From positions 1-21,646 of the forward strand of contig SCKQ01000041.1 in NCBI GenBank assembly GCA_004124535.1: a DNA stretch of 21,646 bases, in the 5' to 3' direction. Position numbers and translations under genes: made by a program. This stretch comes from Fidelibacterota bacterium. Its GTDB lineage: Bacteria > Marinisomatota > Marinisomatia > Marinisomatales > TCS55. Shown here piece by piece: positions 8,187 through 15,716 of this stretch. The number at the start of each line of letters is the position of its first letter. Positions within the stretch are counted from its first letter, which is position 1. The notes below the pieces were generated by a model. The model had not been told where the DNA came from. It ran no database searches and worked only from the letters and a program-made list of their open reading frames with translations.

Positions 8187-8570
8187 TGGATCAGGTACAA
8201 TATTCCACATGCGGTATTGAACAGATCGCGGTCGATAACCATCCCAGATTTTCAATCCCAGACCACCAGCATAATTCATCCCATTATGGAATTGTAAATT
8301 GCGGAGGCTGTCCTGGACCAGTTTAAGATTTTCAAGGGCGCCAAATGCTAGAAAACACGTATTGGTTGGGTACAATATTTGTTTGGTAAAGTTTTCCGCA
8401 GTCGCGTATTTAAGTTCAATTTCAATGTCAGGTATAATTTCCTTTACTTTGACCAGTTTGTTCGCAGGTGTTTGCCCTAGTGTAAAACTGCAAGGATATG
8501 TAAATATGTTTATTATCAATATGATGGAACATGACTTTGTGAATAAACGAAATATGGATTTATCAGTCAT
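8187..8570 (-). pseudogene. D-alanyl-D-alanine dipeptidase (VanX/DdpX family), 5' fragment fused to transposase
   Basis: The first 128 residues begin with a hydrophobic export signal (IILIINIFTYPCSFTLGQ). They continue with VanX-family sequence: IELKYATAENFTKQILYP, then LGLKIWDGYRPRSVQ, whose Arg is the conserved VanX active-site Arg, and MWNIVPDP. In the family the next part carries the SxHxxGxAVD and ExWH zinc ligands; here it is missing. The frame runs directly into the transposase motif VDETYIGG, giving a 192-codon hybrid that stops at 7992. Without the zinc ligands it cannot be a dipeptidase. The intact gene would have been the last gene of the lysA-GH18-namZ operon, 9 bases after namZ, where cleaving D-Ala-D-Ala fits cell-wall breakdown. 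Confidence 0.85.
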
Positions 8571-8579
8571 TTAATTATC

Positions 8580-9857
8580 CTAGTTGATTAATAAAGTCAG
8601 TAAAAGAAATATCGTAAGCCCTCCAGCGGCATAGAAATTGATAGGGATCCGCTTTTTCTGCAGCTCTTTAACCAGCGTGTCGCTACCCCATAACCTATTC
8701 AATCGATTTTCCTTAAAGACAATGTTTTCTGGGTACAATTCCTTTAGTTTTTTTATTACACTTACTCCTACGTTAAGGCTTTTATAATTATTCCTAGTAA
8801 TAACTCTGATCTCAATGCCGTTACAGAGCTGATTCTCATACTTGGGTTTATCTGCTACACCGGGAATGGATACAGGTGTAAATGATTTCGGTACAAAAAC
8901 GACACCAGGCAACTGCAGTTTATTCAGCTCTTGGGAAAGTATTTTACCATCAATCCAGGGAGCACCAAACCATTTAAAGGGATGGTCTGTGCCGCGGCCT
9001 TCACTAACATTCGTTCCTTCCAGCAAACACATACCCGGGTATATTAGTGCGGTACCTACGTCAGGTATATTAGGCGAAGGTTTGACCCAGGGCAAAGTTG
9101 TTTCATCATACCAGAGGGAAGCATACCAACCTTCCATGGAAATGACACTTAGGGATGGGACAGCAGCAATCCATTGTTCTGCAACAATCTTTTGGGCCAG
9201 TTCCCCTACGGTCCACCCATAGCGGATGGGAATGGGATATTTGCCAACGAAGGACTGATATTTCAAATCCAATAATGGGCCTTCGACTATATCACTACGG
9301 ATTGGATTGGGGCGATCCAATACCAGCACTGGTATATGTAACGCAGCTGCAGCTTCCATGACCAGGCCTAAAGTTGAAATATAGGTATAAAAGCGAGCAC
9401 CGATATCCTGAATATCATAAATGATCAGGTCTACACCCTGCAACATTTTCGGCGTTGGTTTGCGTGCGGTACCATATAGACTGAATACATCAGGAAGGTC
9501 GGCGATCTTTTTATCGTATGTTATTTCTTCATCGGCCTCGCCAAATAGACCGTGTTCAGGGGAAAAAATCACTTTCAGGTGGATGTCATCCAAAGACAGC
9601 AGTCGTTTATAATTTGGTATACCATAGCGGTCGATTCCAGTCTGATTGGTGACCAGGGCGATGGTTTTACCAGTGATCAAATCAAGCTTTTTTTCCAGCA
9701 GTACATCTAAACCAGTTAGTACCGTAACCTTGTCCACTGGAGGTGTTGTGATGGTTTTATAATATTCAGCCTGGATCTGATGAGTGGATTGCCTAGTCTG
9801 GGCTGATAGAAAAGTGATAGTCAAAACCAATAATAATTTCCATTTAAAATATTCCAT
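8580..9857 (-). CDS. namZ: NamZ-like exo-beta-N-acetylmuramidase (DUF1343, GH171), probable C-terminal frameshift
   Basis: A 425-residue exported protein with an N-terminal signal peptide (LLLVLTITFLSAQ) and the DUF1343/YbbC core: GKTIALVTNQTGIDRYG, VIFSPEHGLFGEAD (residues 97-109, conserved Glu-His), YDIQDIGARFYTY, VLDRPNPI and EGTNVSEGRGTDHPF. Characterised family members (NamZ of B. subtilis and Tannerella) release terminal MurNAc from peptidoglycan fragments. Its ATG overlaps the last base of the GH18 stop codon, suggesting coupled translation. The last 20 residues, a hydrophobic INFYAAGGLTIFLLL tail, are atypical; after an A5 run the +1 frame gives DPYQFLCRW, more like the family's C-terminal Trp-containing helix, ending at 8575. 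A short post-signal motif is shared with the GH18 protein. Confidence 0.85.
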   Translation of the reverse strand: MEYFKWKLLLVLTITFLSAQTRQSTHQIQAEYYKTITTPPVDKVTVLTGLDVLLEKKLDLITGKTIALVTNQTGIDRYGIPNYKRLLSLDDIHLKVIFSPEHGLFGEADEEITYDKKIADLPDVFSLYGTARKPTPKMLQGVDLIIYDIQDIGARFYTYISTLGLVMEAAAALHIPVLVLDRPNPIRSDIVEGPLLDLKYQSFVGKYPIPIRYGWTVGELAQKIVAEQWIAAVPSLSVISMEGWYASLWYDETTLPWVKPSPNIPDVGTALIYPGMCLLEGTNVSEGRGTDHPFKWFGAPWIDGKILSQELNKLQLPGVVFVPKSFTPVSIPGVADKPKYENQLCNGIEIRVITRNNYKSLNVGVSVIKKLKELYPENIVFKENRLNRLWGSDTLVKELQKKRIPINFYAAGGLTIFLLLTLLIN

Positions 9858-12304
9858 TATTTTAAAATGGTAATTTTTCTAGTATCAATGGTTTGACCAC
9901 TGGTTAAAGTTAATATGTATATACCCGTTGGTAATTCTCTGTTGTGATCGTCCAACCCGTCCCACACCCACGTGTGTTTGTATGTACCCGCCAACGAAAT
10001 ATTCACGGTCTTTACTTGCCGCCCCAAAATATCGATGATTGCAATCTGCACAACCTCGTTGTTTAGATCCGTTAGGAATTCTAATGTAAGGGATGAATTT
10101 GTTGGATTTGGATACAGTGCATGAATTGATACTGCTTCCGGTAAGGCAACTTGTGAATTATTTGCGATACTGAGCTCAGTTTCATAGAAGTTGAGAATCC
10201 TATCAAGCAATTGATCCCGTTTTGATTCGGGATAAATTGTTTCAAAACCAACAGATATAAATACAACACCGCCGTTTTCGCTACTATTGCCGAATGTGCC
10301 GGTATAGCTGATGCCCATGCCGCCGCGGGTTGCATAATCTACGTCATTATATTTTGCACATACCTCAGCACCATTAACTGGTTTGATGCCGTCAGGCCAG
10401 TCCACATCATAAGTGCCGTGAGTTCCGTTATCAAAGGTGATATCGGATATTCCATCAAACAATGAATTGGTTACACCATAGCCGCTGTAGGTTCCTTGCT
10501 GTCCGCCGGCCGCATCGGAGATATAGTTTGCTTTCAGATAGTTCTGGAAGAATTGACCGTCAGAGGTACTGCCTTGACTAGCAAGGTCATAGCCAATCTC
10601 TGAACCAGACGCAAAAAGAAACCCCCCATTTTCTAAATACGATTCCACCAGGTCTTGTTCTGCTCCCGTAAATGAGCTGGTAGCTGTACCTTCTTCTCCG
10701 AGGATCCAGTCTACAACTGCATAGTTATCGAGGTCAATGTCGCCGTCTATAACTGCTTCGTTGGTTGCGTTATCAAAGGGATAACCTTGTGCATGAAAAG
10801 CACTGCCGTGCTGCTTTATATAGTCAAATGTATTGGTAGTGCCATTTACCCGATCAAAGCCATTTATGATCAAACACTTTACATTCCCAGTTGTTGGTAT
10901 TACACCCAGCAATTCTGTCTGGGGACTGGAACCGAAGTCATTCCTAGCGGAAATAGAAAGAAAATAAGGTTCACCTGCGGTCAGGTTATCAATAATAATT
11001 GGTCGTTGAGTGTAAATACCCAATGTATCAAGAGTGTTGTTATCAAGGTAACCTCGTAGTGCGATGTAGATATCAGCAGCTTGCGCTCCCTGAAAGTCTA
11101 TCATTACATCACCACTACCAACATTCTTGATAATCAACCTGCTTGGTGTTGTCGGCGGTGCATTAGCGCCAAATTTAGCAGAGAGCAAGTCCCAGAGTTC
11201 AGGGTTGCTGCCATCATAACCCATTGCCCAAACACCAACCCCTAATAGATCATTATTGATAGCAAAATCATATTTCAGGGATAAGGATAAACTGTCATCA
11301 TACCAGCCTTGTATCCAGTTAGGGTTTTGATAGCGGTACCATGGTGTCTGTGATGATTCATGCCATAGTTTTCCGTATGATAGTGCATTCCCTTCCATTT
11401 CTGCATAGAATTTTGCTGAACCAGTGTCTGTAGTAGATGCACCAGCTGAACTGGATGCAGCCGGCCATTCAAAACCAAAATAAGGACACCCAATGATTAA
11501 TTTATCAGCCTGGTTATTTGTCTTATTCAAATAATCATTTACTGTCCAGGAAACCGTATATCCACCCCCAGTAAGCGGTGCATTAGGTCCAGTACTTGAA
11601 CTACCACTGTAATAGTAATCGTACCCCATAATGAACAAGCCATCACTTATAGTAGCTAATGCATTATAATCCCAGCCATCGTTCCAATCAACGGCAGGGG
11701 TAGCAAGGGTAACTTGGGATCCTGGAATTTCAGTATGAAAGGTGTTTGTAAGGTCAGTGATGAACTGCACCATATTTTGTTTCTGAGACGCAGGAAATGA
11801 CTCAAAGTCCACATTGACACCATCGGCGTTCCCAGCCTGTACTTGTGTCAACAGGTTATTAATCAGGTTTTGTCGATAAGTTGCATTACTCAGCAGAGTT
11901 ACCAGATCACTATTGCTGAAAAGGGTAACGCAAAGCACCACATCTACACCGTTGTTGTGGGCAATATTGATTAAGCCTGTGACCGGCCAGCCATGAAGAT
12001 TATTTAGATCGCCAGTTGCGGTCGCTTCAGCACTAAAGTAGGCGATGGTTGAGAGCAAGTTGTAGTTATAGTTTTGCCAGGCAGTTCCCATCCAGTAAGG
12101 ATGATAACCAAACACTTCACGTGTTGGTGTCACATTGCGCGGTTGAACGGGTATAATTTTTTCGTTGGTGCGCTGATCCGGAGGTGCAGTATAGTTATCA
12201 TTATAGTATTCAAGCTGAATTTGGTGAATGCTGGGGCGTTCCTGCCCAAAGCTGAACAATGACATTGTTATAAAGACCAATATAATTGGACGTACTATTT
12301 GCAT
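9857..12304 (-). CDS. Secreted GH18 hydrolase (SleL/YaaH-like) with Fn3, GATase-like and T9SS sorting domains
   Basis: An 815-residue modular protein. After a signal peptide (1-20) and a linker comes a GH18 barrel (about 63-380). FGYHPYWMG forms the first strand, and the catalytic motif DGVNVDFE (161-168) has Glu168 as proton donor and Asn at the third acidic position. That pattern is seen in SleL/YaaH spore-cortex glucosaminidases rather than classic chitinases. Residues about 385-470 look like fibronectin type III. Residues 475-710 (CLIINGFDR, VDWILGEEG, LENGGFLFASGSEIGYDL) resemble the flavodoxin/GATase-like domain attached to some amidases and xanthan lyases. Residues 729-815 (ALYPNPTNSSL to KITILK) are a type IX secretion sorting domain. 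It is 8 bases after lysA. Peptidoglycan is the likelier substrate; chitin cannot be excluded. Confidence 0.88.
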   Translation of the reverse strand: MQIVRPIILVFITMSLFSFGQERPSIHQIQLEYYNDNYTAPPDQRTNEKIIPVQPRNVTPTREVFGYHPYWMGTAWQNYNYNLLSTIAYFSAEATATGDLNNLHGWPVTGLINIAHNNGVDVVLCVTLFSNSDLVTLLSNATYRQNLINNLLTQVQAGNADGVNVDFESFPASQKQNMVQFITDLTNTFHTEIPGSQVTLATPAVDWNDGWDYNALATISDGLFIMGYDYYYSGSSSTGPNAPLTGGGYTVSWTVNDYLNKTNNQADKLIIGCPYFGFEWPAASSSAGASTTDTGSAKFYAEMEGNALSYGKLWHESSQTPWYRYQNPNWIQGWYDDSLSLSLKYDFAINNDLLGVGVWAMGYDGSNPELWDLLSAKFGANAPPTTPSRLIIKNVGSGDVMIDFQGAQAADIYIALRGYLDNNTLDTLGIYTQRPIIIDNLTAGEPYFLSISARNDFGSSPQTELLGVIPTTGNVKCLIINGFDRVNGTTNTFDYIKQHGSAFHAQGYPFDNATNEAVIDGDIDLDNYAVVDWILGEEGTATSSFTGAEQDLVESYLENGGFLFASGSEIGYDLASQGSTSDGQFFQNYLKANYISDAAGGQQGTYSGYGVTNSLFDGISDITFDNGTHGTYDVDWPDGIKPVNGAEVCAKYNDVDYATRGGMGISYTGTFGNSSENGGVVFISVGFETIYPESKRDQLLDRILNFYETELSIANNSQVALPEAVSIHALYPNPTNSSLTLEFLTDLNNEVVQIAIIDILGRQVKTVNISLAGTYKHTWVWDGLDDHNRELPTGIYILTLTSGQTIDTRKITILK

Positions 12305-12312
12305 CCCTTTAA

Positions 12313-13569
12313 CTAATTATCACAATTACGGAAAATATCTTCTATTGTTTCGCGAGATCGAATAAGGCGTGGTGCACCCTTATCAACAAGTACCTCAGCA
12401 GGTCGTGGTCGTGTGTTGAACTGGTGGGCCATGGAATATCCATACGCACCGGTATCCATGATAGCAATTAAGTCACCTTCAACTACATCTGGAAAGGGAA
12501 TATCTACTGCTAGGCGATCTGTATTCTCACATATGCGACCAGTGACATCAACAGTTATATTTTGTTTTTCTGTAACGGCGCCAACCTTGTAGATGCGATG
12601 GACTGTACCGTATAGTGCCGGACGCATTAGTGTTTCCATACCAGCATCCAATCCGATAAATGTTTTGTAACTATCCTTTATACCAGTCACCTGGGCCAGA
12701 AGTATAGCCGCATCACCTACAAGTGCGCGACCAGGCTCGATGCATAGGATAGGCCAATCATGTTGATGCTGTCCATAGAATTCTTTGAAAACTTCGGCTA
12801 CCAGATCAAATACATCATTAAAATTGAGTGGATCTTCATCATCAACATAGGGAATGCCGAAACCGCTACCGATGGAAATTTTCAATAATCTATGGTTAAT
12901 AATATCCTCTATATGGCGTGCTGTTTTAAGAATTAGTTGGGTGTTTTCTCTGAAATGTTTTTGATCAAGAATAGCTGATCCTGAATGGCATTGTAATCCA
13001 AAAGTTTTTACACCATCTGTTAAGGCTGATTTATACACAGCAGCGATATTTTCAACAGGAATACCAAATTTGGCTTCGCGACCACCGGTAACTATTTCAG
13101 CAAAACGACCTTTGCCGACGCCAGGATTTAGTCGGAAACTTATATATTCTGGAATACAAATATTTTTCAGTCGCGTGAATGATGTCTCATCATCTAGATT
13201 TATTTCACAGCCGCTATCAACAGCGCATTGTAAATCATCCATAGATTCATAATTACCAGTATAAACACAATTAGTAAAGGGAATACTGGCCCTTTCGGCC
13301 GCCAGCAATTCTCCGGGACTGGAACAATCAGCCCCCAGAGTTGGGAGATGCTGATGCATGAAAGCGAGTAAGTTTGGATTGTTGTTGGATTTTACAGCAT
13401 AATAGATCTGATATTTTTTAAAATTTGCGCGTAATGCCGTATCAATGCGATCCAGGTTATTGCGTATTTGTTCACCAAAATAGGTATAAAGTGGTGTGCC
13501 AAACTCCTCGGAAACATTTTTTAACCTACTGCCATCTTGTACTTCATTTAGTAATGGGTGTTTTGTCAT
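12313..13569 (-). CDS. lysA: Diaminopimelate decarboxylase LysA
   Basis: A 418-residue PLP enzyme of the alanine-racemase fold that converts meso-diaminopimelate to L-lysine. Lys60 in YYAVKSNNNP is the expected PLP lysine, followed by LGADCSSPGEL. GFGIPY is the phosphate-binding Gly loop, EPGRALVGDA contributes to the phosphate/PLP site, and CENTDRLA (Cys347) is the DAP-specific substrate motif contributed across the dimer. GAYGYSMAHQFNTRPRP near the end is typical. It is the first gene of the minus-strand operon, with the divergent M20 gene 125 bases away. Its pairing with wall-degrading enzymes suggests DAP from recovered muropeptides as well as normal lysine synthesis. Confidence 0.95.
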   Translation of the reverse strand: MTKHPLLNEVQDGSRLKNVSEEFGTPLYTYFGEQIRNNLDRIDTALRANFKKYQIYYAVKSNNNPNLLAFMHQHLPTLGADCSSPGELLAAERASIPFTNCVYTGNYESMDDLQCAVDSGCEINLDDETSFTRLKNICIPEYISFRLNPGVGKGRFAEIVTGGREAKFGIPVENIAAVYKSALTDGVKTFGLQCHSGSAILDQKHFRENTQLILKTARHIEDIINHRLLKISIGSGFGIPYVDDEDPLNFNDVFDLVAEVFKEFYGQHQHDWPILCIEPGRALVGDAAILLAQVTGIKDSYKTFIGLDAGMETLMRPALYGTVHRIYKVGAVTEKQNITVDVTGRICENTDRLAVDIPFPDVVEGDLIAIMDTGAYGYSMAHQFNTRPRPAEVLVDKGAPRLIRSRETIEDIFRNCDN

Positions 13570-13694
13570 TATTATCTATTCAATATATATCTATCGGTTG
13601 AATATAATCGCCTCAGAATTAGGCAGAAAATAATTACTGAATCCTTTGATCAGAAAAAGCGAAATTACGAGCCTATATTTTATATTAATAACTG
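13570..13694. promoter_or_regulatory. Divergent promoter region between lysA and the M20 peptidase gene
   Basis: Both flanking genes start outward from this 125-base AT-rich gap, so it must hold at least one and probably two promoters. An imperfect inverted repeat TATTCAA (13577-13583) / TTGAATA (13598-13604) could be an operator, and a TATATT-like -10 for lysA lies on the minus strand over the same place. No -35 match is convincing, and promoter consensus in this lineage is not known, so individual elements are not called. Confidence 0.4.
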
Positions 13695-15098
13695 ATGGAT
13701 CAAATAAAAAATGAGAATTACGTAAACCAATTTTGGGATGACCATATTGTCCCAACTCTAGTGGAGTATATTCGGATTCCTAATAAATCACCGGATTTTG
13801 ATCCGGACTGGGTTGAAAGTGGTCATATGGCAGCAGCATTGGAGTTGGCTCAAGCATGGGCTGAAAAACATAAACCGGAGCCCAGTACTGTCCATGTTTT
13901 TCAGGAAAATAATAGAACACCATTGATATTGATCGATTGTCCAGGTGAAGCAGAAGGAAATATCCTTATGTATGGCCACTTGGATAAACAGCCGGAAATG
14001 GAAGGCTGGCGGGATGGATTTGGTCCCTGGACCCCTGTTATGGAAGGAGATAAACTGTATGGCCGGGGTGGAGCAGATGATGGTTATGCAATGTTCGCTG
14101 CTACAGCAGCTGTCCGTTCATTAAAAAAACAAGGTATGAAACACCCAAGGATACTCATTTTAATTGAATTTTCCGAAGAAAGTGGTTCGCCAGATCTACC
14201 ATTTTACATGGATCATTGCAGCGCAGTTATTGGGGTACCTAATCTAGTGGTTTGCCTGGATTCTGGTGCAGGTAACTATGAACAATTCTGGACAACTACA
14301 TCATTGCGAGGCCTCATTGGCTGTACCGTTCGTGTTGATGTGCTAACAGAAGGAGTTCATTCAGGGTCTGCAAGTGGATTGGTGCCATCTTCATTCAGGG
14401 TATTACGGCAGCTTCTTTCGAAGTTGGAAGATGAAAAAACCGGGACCATACTTCTGGATGAACTGACTGTTGAAATTCCGGACCACAGGGTAAAGGAAGC
14501 CGTAGATTTAATTGCGGCTATGGATGGTGAAACTGAAAAATTCCCCTGGCATGGATCCATGGACCCTACCACAGAAGACCCCGTTGAAGGGATCCTGAAC
14601 CGAACCTGGAAACCGGCATTATCTGTTGTGGGGATGGATGGTGTCCCCGCTGTAAAAGATGGAGGTAATGTATTACGACCGTATACAGCATTACGCTTAT
14701 CGATGCGCATTCCACCTACCCTTGATAAAGAAATTGCAGTAGATGCGATGCGGAAGGCTTTAACGGATGATCCACCTAACAATGCCAGTGTAACAGTTGA
14801 ATTTGATGAACCTGCAACCGGATGGAACGCGCCGGCATTGGATTCCTGGCTGGATGCTGCTATCCAGGAAGCATCCCAGGCATATTTTAATAAACCAGCC
14901 TTGTCCATAGGCGAGGGTGGCACCATACCATTTATGGCCATGCTGGGCGAGAAATTTCCGCAAGCTCAGTTTGTCATTACGGGCATCCTTGGACCGCAAT
15001 CCAATGCCCATGGCCCTAATGAATTTGTCCATATACCCTATGCTAAAAAGCTTACCGCCTGTGTTGCCTCAATTCTGCATCAGTTTCCGAATAAATAA
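13695..15098 (+). CDS. M20-family metallopeptidase (ArgE/DapE/carnosinase-like)
   Basis: A 467-residue di-zinc hydrolase. The catalytic set is visible: MYGHLDKQP (His95 ligand, Asp97), GRGGADDG (bridging Asp128), EFSEESGSPD (general base and ligand Glu161-Glu162), CLDSGA (Asp ligand) and AHGPNEF near the end (His439 ligand). An insertion lid domain carries VHSGSASG. No signal peptide is seen, so it is cytoplasmic. Length and motif style fit the dipeptidase/carnosinase branch rather than ArgE or DapE proper. Divergent from lysA, it could split di- or tripeptides imported after wall or protein degradation. The rhodanese gene follows after 3 bases. Confidence 0.88.
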   Translation: MDQIKNENYVNQFWDDHIVPTLVEYIRIPNKSPDFDPDWVESGHMAAALELAQAWAEKHKPEPSTVHVFQENNRTPLILIDCPGEAEGNILMYGHLDKQPEMEGWRDGFGPWTPVMEGDKLYGRGGADDGYAMFAATAAVRSLKKQGMKHPRILILIEFSEESGSPDLPFYMDHCSAVIGVPNLVVCLDSGAGNYEQFWTTTSLRGLIGCTVRVDVLTEGVHSGSASGLVPSSFRVLRQLLSKLEDEKTGTILLDELTVEIPDHRVKEAVDLIAAMDGETEKFPWHGSMDPTTEDPVEGILNRTWKPALSVVGMDGVPAVKDGGNVLRPYTALRLSMRIPPTLDKEIAVDAMRKALTDDPPNNASVTVEFDEPATGWNAPALDSWLDAAIQEASQAYFNKPALSIGEGGTIPFMAMLGEKFPQAQFVITGILGPQSNAHGPNEFVHIPYAKKLTACVASILHQFPNK

Positions 15099-15101
15099 TT
15101 A

Positions 15102-15497
15102 ATGAAATATCTACCAGTCATTTATGTTATTGCAGTGCTTATTGTAGGAGCGTGTAATCAAAAAACAATTGAACAAACACCGGTAAAAGAATTCCCCAAC
15201 ATAACGGTTGCTGATGTCCAGAAAAAAATAAACGCAAAAAATAATATTCTTTTATTGGATGTACGTACTGCAACTGAATTTGACGGACCTTTGAGTCACA
15301 TAGCCGGTGCAGTATTGCTCCCAATTCAGGAATTAGAGCAACGGGTTGATGAATTAAATGAACATAAGGAAAAGGAAATTATCGTAATATGCCGCAGCGG
15401 GAACAGATCGCAGACCGGTACACGCATATTAATTTCGCATGGGTTTAATGCGGTAAATATGTTGGGTGGCATGGAAGCATGGAATGCTGTGCAATGA
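15102..15497 (+). CDS. Rhodanese-like lipoprotein
   Basis: A 131-residue single-domain rhodanese. It has a short signal peptide with lipobox VGAC (Cys18), so it is probably a lipoprotein facing the periplasm. The rhodanese fold shows ILLLDVRTATEFDGPLSHIAGA (typical active-site Arg/Glu regions), then IIVICRSGNRSQ with catalytic Cys97 in a CRSGNRS loop, and GFNAVNMLGGMEAWN as the final conserved helix. It may move sulfane sulfur or act in redox handling; no partner identifies the substrate. It is packed 3 bases behind the M20 peptidase and followed by a collapsed DUF302 gene. Confidence 0.88.
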   Translation: MKYLPVIYVIAVLIVGACNQKTIEQTPVKEFPNITVADVQKKINAKNNILLLDVRTATEFDGPLSHIAGAVLLPIQELEQRVDELNEHKEKEIIVICRSGNRSQTGTRILISHGFNAVNMLGGMEAWNAVQ

Positions 15498-15531
15498 ATG
15501 CTAATTTCAACAAATTTAGGATAACAACTTC

Positions 15532-15688
15532 ATGAGTTATGGCTATAAACGAACTGTAGGTATTTCATTTGTAAATACTGAAAATAAAATACGCTAGCCA
15601 AATGATGATCATAGTTGATAGTGATAATCTTCGCGATTTAGCTGAGCAAGTAAATACGTTATTACAAAACGCAGTAGATGCAGTATAA
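15532..15688 (+). pseudogene. DUF302-family gene relic with internal deletion
   Basis: This gap between the rhodanese and ROK genes is not empty. An ATG at 15532 encodes MSYGYKRTVGISF and stops at 15595-15597; this matches the usual DUF302 start (YGYxRTV...F). A second frame, from 15602 to 15688, encodes MMIIVDSDNLRDLAEQV then LLQNAVDAV, matching the DUF302 C-terminus, where family members commonly end with a dPxaMM-xIV-xnpel helix region. DUF302 proteins are about 125-130 residues; roughly 75 central residues are missing and the two ends are in different frames. It is best read as a deletion relic rather than two small proteins. Confidence 0.65.
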
Positions 15689-15716
15689 ATTGAAAGATAG
15701 GAAATAAAACGTAACT

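Noticed and set aside
7992..8570. A single 192-residue protein reading from the VanX signal peptide into transposase sequence
   Set aside because: It is a hybrid of two families at about residue 128; neither half keeps its full catalytic set, so it is listed as two pseudogene pieces.
14357..14941. A 194-codon open frame on the minus strand
   Set aside because: It lies wholly opposite the M20 peptidase, whose catalytic motifs and lid are intact; the product is Ser-rich and unlike any family I recognise.
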